DNA of 64,000 nucleotides, taken from positions 350,638-414,637 of the forward strand of contig DFXK01000002.1 in the NCBI GenBank assembly GCA_002383165.1, read 5' to 3'. Positions within the stretch are counted from its first letter, which is position 1. Every line of letters starts with the position of its first letter. Below, one piece after another: positions 1-9,700 of this stretch. The stretch is from Flavobacteriales bacterium UBA4110. GTDB lineage: Bacteria > Bacteroidota > Bacteroidia > Flavobacteriales > Weeksellaceae. The notes beneath the pieces were generated by a model. It saw only the letters and a program-made list of their open reading frames with translations, ran no database searches and was not told where the DNA came from. The position numbers and the translations under genes were made by a program.

Positions 1-989
1 CCTCATCTAACGAATTTGAAACCAAAGTTTTAGATTTCATAATTGAGTGGAAATCGGACTCAAAAACGGTAAAAATTCAGAGTTCTGGATCTACAGGAAT
101 TCCAAAAATTTTTGACATCGAAAAATCAAAAATGCTCAATTCTGCCCAAATGACTTGTGATTTTTTAAGACTGAAAGAAGGTGACTCTGCCCTACTCTGT
201 CTTCCGATTGAATATATCTCGGGAAAAATGATGGTGGTAAGAAGTATTTACAGAAAATTAAAACTTCTGATTACAGAAACATCGCTCAACCCTTTGCAAC
301 ATCTCGACAAGAAAGTTGATTTCTGCGCAATGACGCCCTTGCAGGTCGAAAATTCTCTGGACAAAATTCATTTAATTAAAAACTTAATTATTGGTGGCGC
401 AGCTGTTTCAGAAGCTTTAAAACAAAAAATCTCTCAAACCCTCAAATTCTCAAACTCACAAACTAAAATTTTTGAAACTTACGGAATGAGCGAGACACTT
501 TCTCACATCGCTTTGAAACAGGTTTTCCCAAATCAGGAAGATTGGTTTACGGTTTTTGATGGCGTTGATATTTCTTTGGATGAAAGAGGTTGTTTAAAAA
601 TATTTGCTCCAAAACTGAATGCAGAGATTTTACAGACCAATGATTTGGTTGAAATTAATGATAATAAGCAATTTAGATTTCTGGGAAGAATCGATAATGT
701 GATTAATTCTGGAGGCGCAAAGATCTTTCCTGAAGAGTTAGAAAAACGCGTTAAGAAAGAAATTCCGAATGAAGTTGTATTTCTTGGAATTGAAGATGAA
801 AAATTAGGTCAGAAATTAGTTTTAATCATTGAAGGTGAAGAATCACAATCTATCAACCAAAAACTATCAACCATTAACCATGAAAAGTCGTTTCATAAGC
901 CAAAAGAGGTTATTTTTGTAGAACAAATCCCAAGAACGCCGAACGGAAAAGTAAATCGTCTTGAATTAAAAAAAATGATTACTAACTAA
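1..989 (+). CDS. menE: O-succinylbenzoate-CoA ligase (MenE-like), 5' end cut by window
   Basis: Adenylate-forming (AMP-binding) ligase that would activate o-succinylbenzoate with CoA in menaquinone synthesis, in the cytoplasm. The frame is open from base 3, so the true start lies outside the window. The phosphate-binding loop SGSTGIPK is encoded at about 84-107, upstream of the first ATG at 132, which is therefore an internal methionine. Further family motifs are YGMSET, GGAKIFPEELE and the C-terminal PRTPNGKVNR containing the catalytic Lys. The visible part is about 329 residues, near the short (about 350 aa) form of Bacteroidota MenE. arfB starts one base after the stop, so the two are probably co-transcribed. 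No other men gene is visible, so another acyl-CoA ligase remains possible. Confidence 0.75.
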   Translation, partial: SSNEFETKVLDFIIEWKSDSKTVKIQSSGSTGIPKIFDIEKSKMLNSAQMTCDFLRLKEGDSALLCLPIEYISGKMMVVRSIYRKLKLLITETSLNPLQHLDKKVDFCAMTPLQVENSLDKIHLIKNLIIGGAAVSEALKQKISQTLKFSNSQTKIFETYGMSETLSHIALKQVFPNQEDWFTVFDGVDISLDERGCLKIFAPKLNAEILQTNDLVEINDNKQFRFLGRIDNVINSGGAKIFPEELEKRVKKEIPNEVVFLGIEDEKLGQKLVLIIEGEESQSINQKLSTINHEKSFHKPKEVIFVEQIPRTPNGKVNRLELKKMITN

Positions 990-990
990 A

Positions 991-1383
991 ATGAAAGATT
1001 TTTCTACTGAAATCAGCTACAAAACTTCCCGCTCTTCCGGAGCTGGCGGACAAAATGTGAATAAGGTAGAAACAGCTGTGACAGGAATTTGGAATGTGAT
1101 GGAAAGCCAATTCTTTTCGTTTGATGAAAAACTTAGAATCTCAGAAAAACTCAAAAACAGAATCAATTCTGAAGGTTTGCTGCAAATGACTTCATCAGAA
1201 AGCAGAACGCAACTACAGAATAAAAAGATTGTGACCGAAAAGATTATAGAACTGGTTGAAAAAGCACTCTTTATTCACAAAAAACGTGTTGCTACAAAAC
1301 CTTCGAAACGCCAAATCCAGAAACGCATCGATAACAAAAAGAAATTGTCCGAGAAAAAGGAAAACCGAAAATTCAGGTTTTAA
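991..1383 (+). CDS. arfB: Alternative ribosome-rescue peptidyl-tRNA hydrolase ArfB
   Basis: Small class-I release-factor relative that releases nascent chains from ribosomes stalled on mRNA without a stop codon. The GGQ catalytic motif is at residues 19-21 inside SSGAGGQNVNKVET. The C-terminal third is very basic (a Lys/Arg-rich tail ending KENRKFRF), matching the ArfB tail that enters the empty mRNA channel. At 130 aa it has the usual family length and lacks the codon-recognition domains of RF1/RF2. It starts one base after the menE stop, and its end overlaps the convergent DUF922 gene by 11 bp. Confidence 0.9.
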   Translation: MKDFSTEISYKTSRSSGAGGQNVNKVETAVTGIWNVMESQFFSFDEKLRISEKLKNRINSEGLLQMTSSESRTQLQNKKIVTEKIIELVEKALFIHKKRVATKPSKRQIQKRIDNKKKLSEKKENRKFRF

Positions 1384-1900
1384 AGTTTGACAATTTTTCT
1401 ATTTCCTGATTGATTTTCTCGGTGTATTCCAATTGTTTCTCACGTATTCTCCCGTGATTGGTTACCGTTTCATAATCCTGCTGATAATCTTTGTAATCAT
1501 CATAAACTTTGGTATAAAATTTTTGGAGCGCCTTTGCATCCATTGTTTTATCGCTGATTAATTTTCTTAATCGTCTTGCAAACAATTCAGCAATATCAAA
1601 ATGACTTTGCTCGTGCATCAGAACCAAATCCGTTTTGTGCTCATTATGCGCCCAAGATTTTGAAGGCACGAAAAAAGATTGAATCTTAACTTCTTTGGAT
1701 GTGAATTTTTTGGTCGGACTTTTCAACAAATAAGAAATTCCGCAAAAGGTTGTCGCGGCGGTTTTGGAAGTATTCGGTTGCGTTTTGGACTGGAAATCTT
1801 CCCAAACCAACTTTCGGTTTTCATTCCAAAAAATCTTATCCTGAGCATTTGTCAATCCAATGATAAACAGAAAAATAAGTGCTAAAAATGGTCGTAACAT
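1373..1900 (-). CDS. DUF922-type putative secreted zinc protease
   Basis: 175-residue exported protein with an N-terminal signal peptide (hydrophobic residues 4-17, likely cut after TNA). It carries HEQSH at residues 96-100, an HExxH zinc site, followed by FDIAE whose Glu could be the third ligand. Length, the upstream W-x-DF element and the SWAHNEH stretch fit DUF922 proteins, which are predicted Zn-dependent proteases. Substrate is unknown. It is convergent with arfB and divergent from cdd, so it is probably monocistronic. Confidence 0.7.
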   Translation of the reverse strand: MLRPFLALIFLFIIGLTNAQDKIFWNENRKLVWEDFQSKTQPNTSKTAATTFCGISYLLKSPTKKFTSKEVKIQSFFVPSKSWAHNEHKTDLVLMHEQSHFDIAELFARRLRKLISDKTMDAKALQKFYTKVYDDYKDYQQDYETVTNHGRIREKQLEYTEKINQEIEKLSNFKT

Positions 1901-1978
1901 ATCTCTTAGATGTTTTTTTTCAATTAATGTTAATTTATTTCCACAAAAAATGTATTTTTACCTCCCTCATTTTAAAAA

Positions 1979-2458
1979 ATGGAAAAAGAGATAAAAATCA
2001 ACTTTGAAGTTATCCCGAGTTACGATGAACTCAACGATATAGAAAAAACACTTTTTGATAAAGCTAAAACTATCCGAGAACAAGCTTACGCGCCCTACTC
2101 CCATTTTTTTGTTGGTTGTGCGCTTCTTTTGGAAAACGGCGAAATAATCACAGGAAGTAACCAGGAAAACGCCGCATATCCTTCCGGTTTGTGTGCTGAG
2201 AGAACGACGATTTTTTGGACTTCGGCGAATTATCCAGATGAAAAAATCAAAAAACTATTCGTGATTGGCGGACCAAAAAACGCCTTGAGTTCAGTTCCAA
2301 TTCCACCTTGTGGCGGATGCAGACAGTCAATTCTGGAATATGAAGCTAAGCAAAAAGAAAAAATCGAAATCTATTTTGCCGCACCAAACGGAGAAATCAT
2401 CAAAACAAAATCTATCCGAGACTTGTTGCCATTCTCATTTGACGGAAGTTTTTTATAA
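1979..2458 (+). CDS. cdd: Cytidine deaminase
   Basis: Homotetrameric-type cytidine deaminase (159 aa) converting cytidine or deoxycytidine to uridine or deoxyuridine for pyrimidine salvage. The zinc site is complete: CAE at residues 72-74 (Cys ligand and catalytic Glu) and PPCGGC with Cys111 and Cys114. The substrate-contacting NQENAAYPSGLCAER stretch is also present. It is single, transcribed away from DUF922, and followed by a dispersed repeat before convergent recF. Confidence 0.93.
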   Translation: MEKEIKINFEVIPSYDELNDIEKTLFDKAKTIREQAYAPYSHFFVGCALLLENGEIITGSNQENAAYPSGLCAERTTIFWTSANYPDEKIKKLFVIGGPKNALSSVPIPPCGGCRQSILEYEAKQKEKIEIYFAAPNGEIIKTKSIRDLLPFSFDGSFL

Positions 2459-2461
2459 TTT

Positions 2462-2611
2462 TTTAGGAGCAACAAGTTGGTGGCTTCGGTAGAACATCCC
2501 AGCCTGCTGTACACTATATCTTTTTTGTCATTGCGAATGACGTGAAGCAATCCGTAGAACATTTCAACAATCGCAATAACAAAAAAGGATGCCGTTCCCA
2601 TCAGGGCTAGG
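2462..2611 (-). repeat. Dispersed intergenic repeat, family A, copy 1
   Basis: Read on the minus strand this about 150-nt segment begins CCTAGCCCTGATGG and ends GTTGCTCCTAAAA. It aligns over most of its length, including CGGCATCCTTTTTTGTTATTGCGA, TTCGCAATGAC and AAAAAGATATAG segments, with the plus-strand copy at 29431-29552. It fills the gap between convergent cdd and recF. A 76-codon minus ORF here is a by-product of the repeat. Confidence 0.85.
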
Positions 2612-2642
2612 TTGAAGATTTATCTTTTCTTCGAGGTTTTTT

Positions 2643-3722
2643 TTAAATCTCAAAAATCTTACTTTCCTCGTTGATTCGTCGGACTACGTTTTCTGTCCGC
2701 TCTTTATGCGTATCCGTTATAAAGATCTGCCCGAAACTTTCTTTGTTCACCAATTCTATCAATTGAGAAACTCTAGTGTCATCTAACTTATCAAAAATAT
2801 CGTCCAGAAGAAGAATTGGAGACTTTCCTGTGAGTTCTTTGATTCGGTTGATTTGAGCCAACTTTAATGAAATTAAAAAAGATTTCTGCTGACCTTGAGA
2901 ACCTATTTTTTTGATAGAATTCCCATTCATTTTAAACAACAAATCATCTTTGTGTGTTCCTTTTGAGGTGTAGGTCAAAGCTCTGTCTTTGTCAATCGAA
3001 CCCGATAAAAGTTCTTTGAAATTATTATCAAAAAGATGAGATTCATAAATGACATTCACGATTTCTTTTCCACCAGAAATGATTTCATAAAAATGCTGAA
3101 CAATTGGATTTAGTTTTTCTACAAACTCTTTTCTTTTCTCGAAAATCCTTGTTCCGAAGTTTGAAATCGGGTCATCATAAATCTCCAGAGAATCTTTATC
3201 AAACGTTTTGTTCTTTGCAAAATATTTTAATAAAGCATTTCTCTGCTGAATGGTTTTCTGATACTGAATCAAATCAAAAAGATAAGAGGAATCGGTCTGA
3301 GAGATCATCGCATCCAGAAATTTTCTTCGGCTTTCTCCAGAATCAGAAATTAAATTGGAATCGTAAGGCGAGATCATCACACTTGGGAGATAACCAATAT
3401 GATCAGCCAATCTGTCGTAGCTTTTATCATTTTTCTTGATGACTTTTTTGGATTCTTTAGGCATCAGAATCTTAATTAAATCTTCCTTTTCCTCATTCTG
3501 GATTTCGGATTCTATGACAAAGAAATCTTCATTTGATTTAATATTATTGAGGTCGGAATTTCCCAAAAAACTTTTTCCAACAGAAAGATAATGAAGTGCA
3601 TCCAGAACATTGGTCTTCCCTACGCCATTATTTCCCACAAAACAGTTGATTTGAGGAGAAAATTGGAAAGCTTTTTCCGAGTGGCTTTTGAAATTGATGA
3701 GTGAAAGTTTGTTGATAATCAT
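2643..3722 (-). CDS. recF: DNA replication and repair protein RecF
   Basis: SMC-like ABC ATPase that loads RecA at gaps together with RecO and RecR. Walker A GNNGVGKTN is at residues 30-38. The ABC-type signature region (SQGQQKSFLISLKLA) lies near residues 275-290, and Walker B ILLLDDIFDKLD near 300-312. The 359-aa length is normal. A 75-codon antitoxin-like gene sits 13 bp upstream in the same direction. There is no dnaA or dnaN nearby, unlike the classical dnaA-dnaN-recF order. Confidence 0.95.
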   Translation of the reverse strand: MIINKLSLINFKSHSEKAFQFSPQINCFVGNNGVGKTNVLDALHYLSVGKSFLGNSDLNNIKSNEDFFVIESEIQNEEKEDLIKILMPKESKKVIKKNDKSYDRLADHIGYLPSVMISPYDSNLISDSGESRRKFLDAMISQTDSSYLFDLIQYQKTIQQRNALLKYFAKNKTFDKDSLEIYDDPISNFGTRIFEKRKEFVEKLNPIVQHFYEIISGGKEIVNVIYESHLFDNNFKELLSGSIDKDRALTYTSKGTHKDDLLFKMNGNSIKKIGSQGQQKSFLISLKLAQINRIKELTGKSPILLLDDIFDKLDDTRVSQLIELVNKESFGQIFITDTHKERTENVVRRINEESKIFEI

Positions 3723-3735
3723 TTAGAGTTCAAAA

Positions 3736-3963
3736 TTAAGAGAATTTGTCTAACTCGTCATCAGAAATTGTTCTCCCATATTTTATATCTTCCTCAGCAA
3801 GAAGAATTAATTCTTTTTGATTTTCAGACAAAATATATTTATCAGAATGCTCTTGAGGTTCAACGGACAAAAAAAGATTTTCAATGGCTTGTAGAAAATT
3901 GACATTTTTAGTTGAAAAGATTCTATCTACCAATTTGGCTCTTAATGCTTCAATATTTTCCAT
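3736..3963 (-). CDS. Small antitoxin-like protein of unknown function
   Basis: 75-residue acidic, mostly helical protein. The ATG at 3963 is preferred to the GTG one codon upstream. The C-terminal stretch (ENQKELILLAEEDIKYGRTISDDELDK) resembles the toxin-binding tails of Bacteroidota addiction-module proteins. No RelE/ParE-like toxin follows: recF starts 13 bp downstream on the same strand. It could be an orphan antitoxin or an unrelated small regulator. Assignment rests on my recollection of the pattern, not on a search. Confidence 0.5.
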   Translation of the reverse strand: MENIEALRAKLVDRIFSTKNVNFLQAIENLFLSVEPQEHSDKYILSENQKELILLAEEDIKYGRTISDDELDKFS

Positions 3964-4006
3964 CACTCGAAAATTTCAGTAAAGATAAAACTTCTTAATT
4001 ACAAAA

Positions 4007-5806
4007 TCAATTTCCGAAATTGACGAAATGAGGAACTTCTGCTGCAAAAGAATTCATTGGCATCATATTATTTCTGTAGCTGTTAAAATCAAAAGCAGAA
4101 CTATTATCAAAAGGAACTTTTGGGTAATACATTAATGAAAGTTGTATCCTGTTAAACACCAGATAAGGATTATTGATTAATACACCAATCCCAATTTTTG
4201 TGTTAACATTGGTCTTCAACAGTTTTTCTTCCGGCATTCCCAGCCATCCAAAGGCAGTTGTAATATACGGACTGAAGTGGAAGTTTTTCCACGTTTTATT
4301 GATGAAAAACTGAAGCTGGTATCTTAAAACCAATTTCTTCGTCCCAATGTAATCATAGTTATATACAGGAAATTCATCTTGAGCAGAAAGATTAATCCGG
4401 TCTCTGTAAGAATAATTATTTCTTGGATTTCCCAACGCTAGCGTCGGTGAAAAAAAATGCCGAACCTTCGCAAATTTCCAATCCATCAGATTGGTAAAGT
4501 AGGTCCCGTCTACCCGAAATGCATCGCGATTAATTTTTTCCTCATTAAAAAAACGTCCAAACTGTGCTTTGATATTGAAATATCCGATATTTGTAAAATC
4601 TCCATAAGCAGCAGAAATTCCTGCGTAGGGAACAATTTCCTTGCTTCTCGATAGTAAGCCAGTTGTCAGACTGAATGAATTCCCATACGGAATATCTTCC
4701 GGCAGATCATACTGAAAAACCTGCTGCTGAACAGAAAATTTCCTCTGGATAAACCCTGCTGAGGCCAAAAAACTATTGTAGGAACGGAAATAATTAAACT
4801 CATCTATTCCCGAACTGTCTTTATATTGATAATTCTGAAATCTCCCTATTAAAGCGATGTTACTGGATATCCTTTCATCTGGATTTGCCGAAACTGGAAT
4901 TTGATAACCACCCCAGAGATCCTGACTGTAAACTTTGATTTGAACTTCTGGAAATGCAGAAAGATCTTCCTTTGGCAAGGCTACATTTCTCATAAAATAT
5001 TCGAAGGTAAAACCACCTGCCCACTTGGTAAGCGGCGAGAAAAAATCCCTTTTTGCACTGACATTGATTCTTTCATTCTTGAAAAAATCACGTTCGCCGA
5101 GGATCTGCGCATTGATATAACTTCCAAATAGATTATTGGCAAGATAACTTCCATAAAAATAATCCTGTTTTTCCTTGGAATCATTTCTGTACAAAAAATC
5201 AACTTCGTGGCCAAGTCCAAGCAGGTTTTCTTCTGTTATTCCTAATCCGATTTTACTTCCGGAATAGCTAAATCTCGGCTTTAGACTCCAGGAATCCAAA
5301 ACTTTGACTGCCACATCAACAGAATCACTGGAGCTGCTTTCTACGGAAATATTGACACGATTCACAAAATTCATCTGGCGAAGCAGACGTTCGGATTCAT
5401 AAAGTTTTTGCGCATTATATTCTTCGCCTTTTTTAAATAACAAGTAGTTATTAACGGTAGAGATCCTGGTATTAGAATGGAGATGATTTGTAAACCAATC
5501 ATACCATTTTGATTTTTCTTTTGTATCCTTTGTATTATATCCAAATGGATCTATGGTTTCAATCCTCACATTGCGGATAAATTTTCCGTCATAGGATTCC
5601 TGAGACTGTTTTTCTTTTCGGGAAGATACAGAAGCTGAGTCTGCCTCACGACGAAATATGAAACGGTGAATGAATTTTGTAAACTTTCTTTTATCAGAAA
5701 ATTCTTCAATTTTATAATAAATAGAATCTTTTCTTTCCTGCGCTTGAGCAATAGAAAAGAAGTTTAGAAAAACGATAATAAGAAGAATAAATTTGTTATT
5801 GAACAT
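4007..5806 (-). CDS. Omp85-like outer-membrane protein with POTRA-type N-terminus
   Basis: 599-aa exported protein with a signal peptide ending near AQA-Q (residue about 22). The first half has a POTRA-like region (FIRNVRIETIDPFGYN; then YESERLLRQMNFVNRVNISVE and a VDVAVKVLDSW strand). From about residue 180 the sequence is alternating aromatic and polar beta-strand sequence typical of a 16-stranded barrel, ending in a short acceptor-like tail. It would act in the outer membrane, but is much shorter than BamA and its client or cargo is unknown. The UbiA-like gene upstream ends only 9 bp before its start, suggesting co-transcription. Confidence 0.65.
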   Translation of the reverse strand: MFNNKFILLIIVFLNFFSIAQAQERKDSIYYKIEEFSDKRKFTKFIHRFIFRREADSASVSSRKEKQSQESYDGKFIRNVRIETIDPFGYNTKDTKEKSKWYDWFTNHLHSNTRISTVNNYLLFKKGEEYNAQKLYESERLLRQMNFVNRVNISVESSSSDSVDVAVKVLDSWSLKPRFSYSGSKIGLGITEENLLGLGHEVDFLYRNDSKEKQDYFYGSYLANNLFGSYINAQILGERDFFKNERINVSAKRDFFSPLTKWAGGFTFEYFMRNVALPKEDLSAFPEVQIKVYSQDLWGGYQIPVSANPDERISSNIALIGRFQNYQYKDSSGIDEFNYFRSYNSFLASAGFIQRKFSVQQQVFQYDLPEDIPYGNSFSLTTGLLSRSKEIVPYAGISAAYGDFTNIGYFNIKAQFGRFFNEEKINRDAFRVDGTYFTNLMDWKFAKVRHFFSPTLALGNPRNNYSYRDRINLSAQDEFPVYNYDYIGTKKLVLRYQLQFFINKTWKNFHFSPYITTAFGWLGMPEEKLLKTNVNTKIGIGVLINNPYLVFNRIQLSLMYYPKVPFDNSSAFDFNSYRNNMMPMNSFAAEVPHFVNFGN

Positions 5807-5815
5807 TACGAGATT

Positions 5816-6586
5816 TTAACAAAACTGCAATAACAATTTGTAAGCCAAAAGACATAATAAAGGAAGTCCACTACAGCTTTCGACCAAAAAACTAAAATAA
5901 GCTTCCCGATTATTATTTTCTGAAAAATAAATTAATAAAAATGTGATAATTGTAGTCAAGAAAAAACACAGCGAAAAAATCAAATCCAGATAGAAAATAC
6001 TCAACAAACTTGAGATAAAAACTAAAGCATAAGCTAAAAATTTTGTCTTTTCAACCCCAATGAGAATCGGGAAAGTTACTACATCATCACTTTCCATATC
6101 TCGAATATCAAAAGGCAAAACCAAAGCTGAAATGAATAACCAAGTGATGAAAAATATTTCCAAATTAAATTCCGGCAAAATCAACCAAGAATTGATTAAA
6201 GCCCAAGTCAAACCAACGTAAAAAATCTTTAGTAATGGGATTTTCCTGATAAATTTCTCCAAGAAAAAGGAATTGTAAAGCAAACCAATGACGACAATCA
6301 CAGCCCATTTTAACAACCTGACTTCGTTATGATTAAAAACAATCAAACAAAAACTTAAAATTCCACAAATTGAATTGAAAATCAGAATTTTAATGAATTT
6401 TTTTTTATCATATTGATACTTGGTGTAAAGATAGCCGCTGAAGTAGGTAATGAAAATCAGCAACAAACTCGGCCAACGGAATATATTTTGCTCGAGCATA
6501 AAAAAACCAGCCAGAAAAGTTCCCATTAATGAAACATAAACCTGACTGTCAATGAGATATTTTTTTGCTAAATTTAAAAACGACAT
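5816..6586 (-). CDS. UbiA-family-like polytopic membrane protein
   Basis: 256 aa from the ATG at 6586 (MSFLNLAKKYL). An ATG-initiated extension of 44 codons to 6718 is possible but has no family-like sequence. About eight hydrophobic helices are visible. The second aspartate motif of UbiA prenyltransferases is present as FDIRDMESD, preceded by KIPLLKIFYVGLTWAL, which resembles the helix before it in UbiA enzymes. The first motif (NDxxDxxxD) is replaced by a segment reading YFSGYLYTKYQYD, so prenyl diphosphate binding may be lost or altered. It is divergent from the A2M gene. Confidence 0.6.
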   Translation of the reverse strand: MSFLNLAKKYLIDSQVYVSLMGTFLAGFFMLEQNIFRWPSLLLIFITYFSGYLYTKYQYDKKKFIKILIFNSICGILSFCLIVFNHNEVRLLKWAVIVVIGLLYNSFFLEKFIRKIPLLKIFYVGLTWALINSWLILPEFNLEIFFITWLFISALVLPFDIRDMESDDVVTFPILIGVEKTKFLAYALVFISSLLSIFYLDLIFSLCFFLTTIITFLLIYFSENNNREAYFSFLVESCSGLPLLCLLAYKLLLQFC

Positions 6587-6739
6587 TAATTTAACAAATG
6601 TCGGAAAAAATGTTCTAAATAAATGTAATGTTAAAAGCGTTAAAATCAAAAAAATATTTTTTCCTTCCAACCTTGTGATAAAACAATGCATCTTTATAAA
6701 GTGATTCGGTTCACTCATTCAAAAAAATAAAAGACATAT

Positions 6740-9700
6740 ATGAAAATCCTAAAATCCTTATTAATATTCTTACTGATATTTGCTACTATGAATTTTTCTG
6801 CTCAAAACTATTATGACCAGCAATGGAAAAAAATCGAGGACAATTATAAAAAAGGAACTTACAAATCCAATCTTCCCATCATTCTGGAAATACAAAATCA
6901 AGCTTTAAAAGATAACAATGCGATACAAATTATCAAGTCTCTGAAGGCTGAATTCAGTATTACAAAGCAGACTTATGACGATACGAAGAATGATGAAAAT
7001 TCTAAATTCTTTACGAAGCTTCAGACAACTGAAAATAAATTGAAAGGCGATGAAAAGCAATTGTTTCATCTTCTGACTTTGGAGTTTATCAAAGATTACT
7101 ACCAAAATAATTCTTGGAAAATCAATCAAAAAACCAATATAGACAATGCAGATTTGTCACAAATCGAAACTTGGAGCAAACTTGATTTTAAAAATTATTT
7201 ATCTAAGAATTATGCGGATTTAGAAAAAGACAATTCTGTTTTGAAGAAAATACAAATGCAGAAATACAAGGAAATCTTTGACGACGCTGATAATCTTGAA
7301 TATTTCTCAACACTTTCCGATTGGTACAACTATAATTATATCGAGTTCTTAAGAAATCAAAATCTTTTCACGCCAAACGAATTGAAAGTGAATTCGACAA
7401 AAATCAATTCGATTTTTGATTCGGAAATTGGTTCACTTTCTGGAAATCCTCAATTGTACTTCAAACATCAAAAAATCAATTATCAATGTGAACTCAATAA
7501 TTGCAAAGACAAATTCGAACAACTTGAAAAATTGGTTGAAGATGAATCTGTAAAAGGCGATTATAAAGTCTTGGTTATCGATGATATGATTGAGATTCTT
7601 GAGCAAAAGCAAGATTACAAATTGGCGTTGACTTGGATAAATGATGCCAAAGAAATGTTTCCAAAATCTAAGTTTCTGAATAACATCAAAAACAAAGAAA
7701 ATCAAATTAAAAATCCTCAGTTAAATTTATTTTACGAAAACGAAACACAAAGTAACAAGCCCATTCACATTGTTGCAGAAGGAAAAAATGTAAAGCAATT
7801 TTCTTTGAATATTTATGAGGTAAAATATGACACACAAGGATTTCTGAATTACGTTTTTGATTCTTACAAAACTCCTTTTGCAAAAGTCAAAAAAACATTG
7901 TTAAGAAAAGACCAATTTAGTTTGCCAGAATCGTTGGATTTCAAAACACATAAAACTTCTTTGGAGCTGAAAGCACTTCCAGCAGGGATTTATTTGGCTG
8001 AATATGTCGTGGAAAATTCGGTTCAAAAGAATTTTCATTTTATCGTTTCTGATTCGAAAATTATTTATTCTAAAAAAGATGATTCTAATCCAAAAGCGAA
8101 TATTCTGAAACTCGTAAACAACGAAAACGGAAAAGCTTTTGCGAACGATAACTTAGAAATCACCGAATATGTAAGAGGAAAACAAACTGTAAAACATTCT
8201 TTGAAAACCGATGCTTCCGGAAATTTCCAAATTCCAAACTCTGACAACAAAGAATATTACAGAAATTTTCTTGTGAAAAACGGAAACAATTATTCGATGA
8301 TAAATGTTTATGGTTATAATGATTACCATAACCGAAACAAATCTGAAAATCAGGAATCTGCACAAATTTTTCTTGACAGAAAAATCTACAGACCTGGACA
8401 AATTGTTTATTTTAAAGCTATCGCAACAGGAATTAATGGCGAAACTAGGAAAGTGAAAACATTAGAAAAAATTCCATTAAATATTATTTTACACGATGCG
8501 AATGGCGAAGAATTACAAACTCTGAAACTAACAACTAATGCATTTGGTTCCGTTAACGGAAGTTTTAAGCTTCCAAAAAACAAGCTGAATGGAAGTTTCA
8601 ATATTGAGGTTAATAATAACGATGACAATTCCGACTTTGATATTAATGGCTACACAGATTTTCAAGTCGAAGAATACAAACGTCCGAAATTTGAAGTGAC
8701 TTTCGAACCGATAAAAAACGAATACAAATACGGTCAAACTATTGAACTTACAGGAAAAGTCGCGATGTTTTCCGGCGTTCCTTTGAGCAATTCCACTGTA
8801 AATTATGAAATTAAAAAACAGAATATCCGTTGGAGATATTTTTGGTGGTATCCTCGTGGAAATGATAATGAAAACTCAATTCTTGGTGATGTAAAAACCA
8901 ATGAGAAAGGAGAATTCACTATCAAAATAGAGTTGAAAAAAGACGAAACGTTGGAAGGAATTCAGATTGACAATTATGCAATTAATGCTTCTGTTACGGA
9001 TATCAATGGAGAAACACAATCTGCAAATACCAATGTAAAAGTAGCTTCGGTTTCTCATTATATCACGGCAAATGAAATCGGAAATATATTTTCTAATGAA
9101 ACGATGAAATTGGTAGTCGACACCAAAAATTATAATGACCAAGTTCTTCCAAAATCTTACAACGTAAAATTGGAAAAACTGGAAGAACCAAAACAGATTT
9201 TTAGAGAGAATTTTGCTACGGTAATTCAGGATTTGCCACAATTATCTAAAGATGAATTTGTACAGAAATTTCCTCACGACAGATTTGATAAAAATGATGA
9301 TGTGAAGAATTGGAAGGTTTCTTCTACCATACTAAATGAAGTGAAGAACCCTGTCATTCAGAACGAAGCGAAGCGTAGTGAAGAATCTAAAGATTCCTCG
9401 TCCCTCGGAATGACAAACGAAAAACTGAATCTTGGTAAACTGGAAGCTGGAACTTACAAAATATTGCTTTACAATATCGAAGGAAAAGACACTATAAAAA
9501 CGGAGCAATTCTTCAAAGTTTGGGATAAAAAATCGCTGGGGCAAAATCAAAATCCATTCTTGGAAGTGATTAAATCAACACAGGATTACAAGCGAGGAGA
9601 AAAAGCAAAAGTGTTTGTTTACTCTGCTATTCCTGATGCTATGGTCAATATTTTCATTCAAAATGGAAAAGGAGAAACTGTGACTGAAACCAAATCTTTT

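Noticed and set aside
2371..2601. 76-codon minus ORF after cdd
   Set aside because: It lies in the family A repeat and overlaps the cdd 3' end; no start signal and the equivalent ORF is not kept in the second repeat copy.
6587..6718. 44-codon N-terminal extension of the UbiA-like gene
   Set aside because: The extension (MSEPNHFIKMHCF) is in front of a clear membrane-protein start at 6586 and shows no family sequence.
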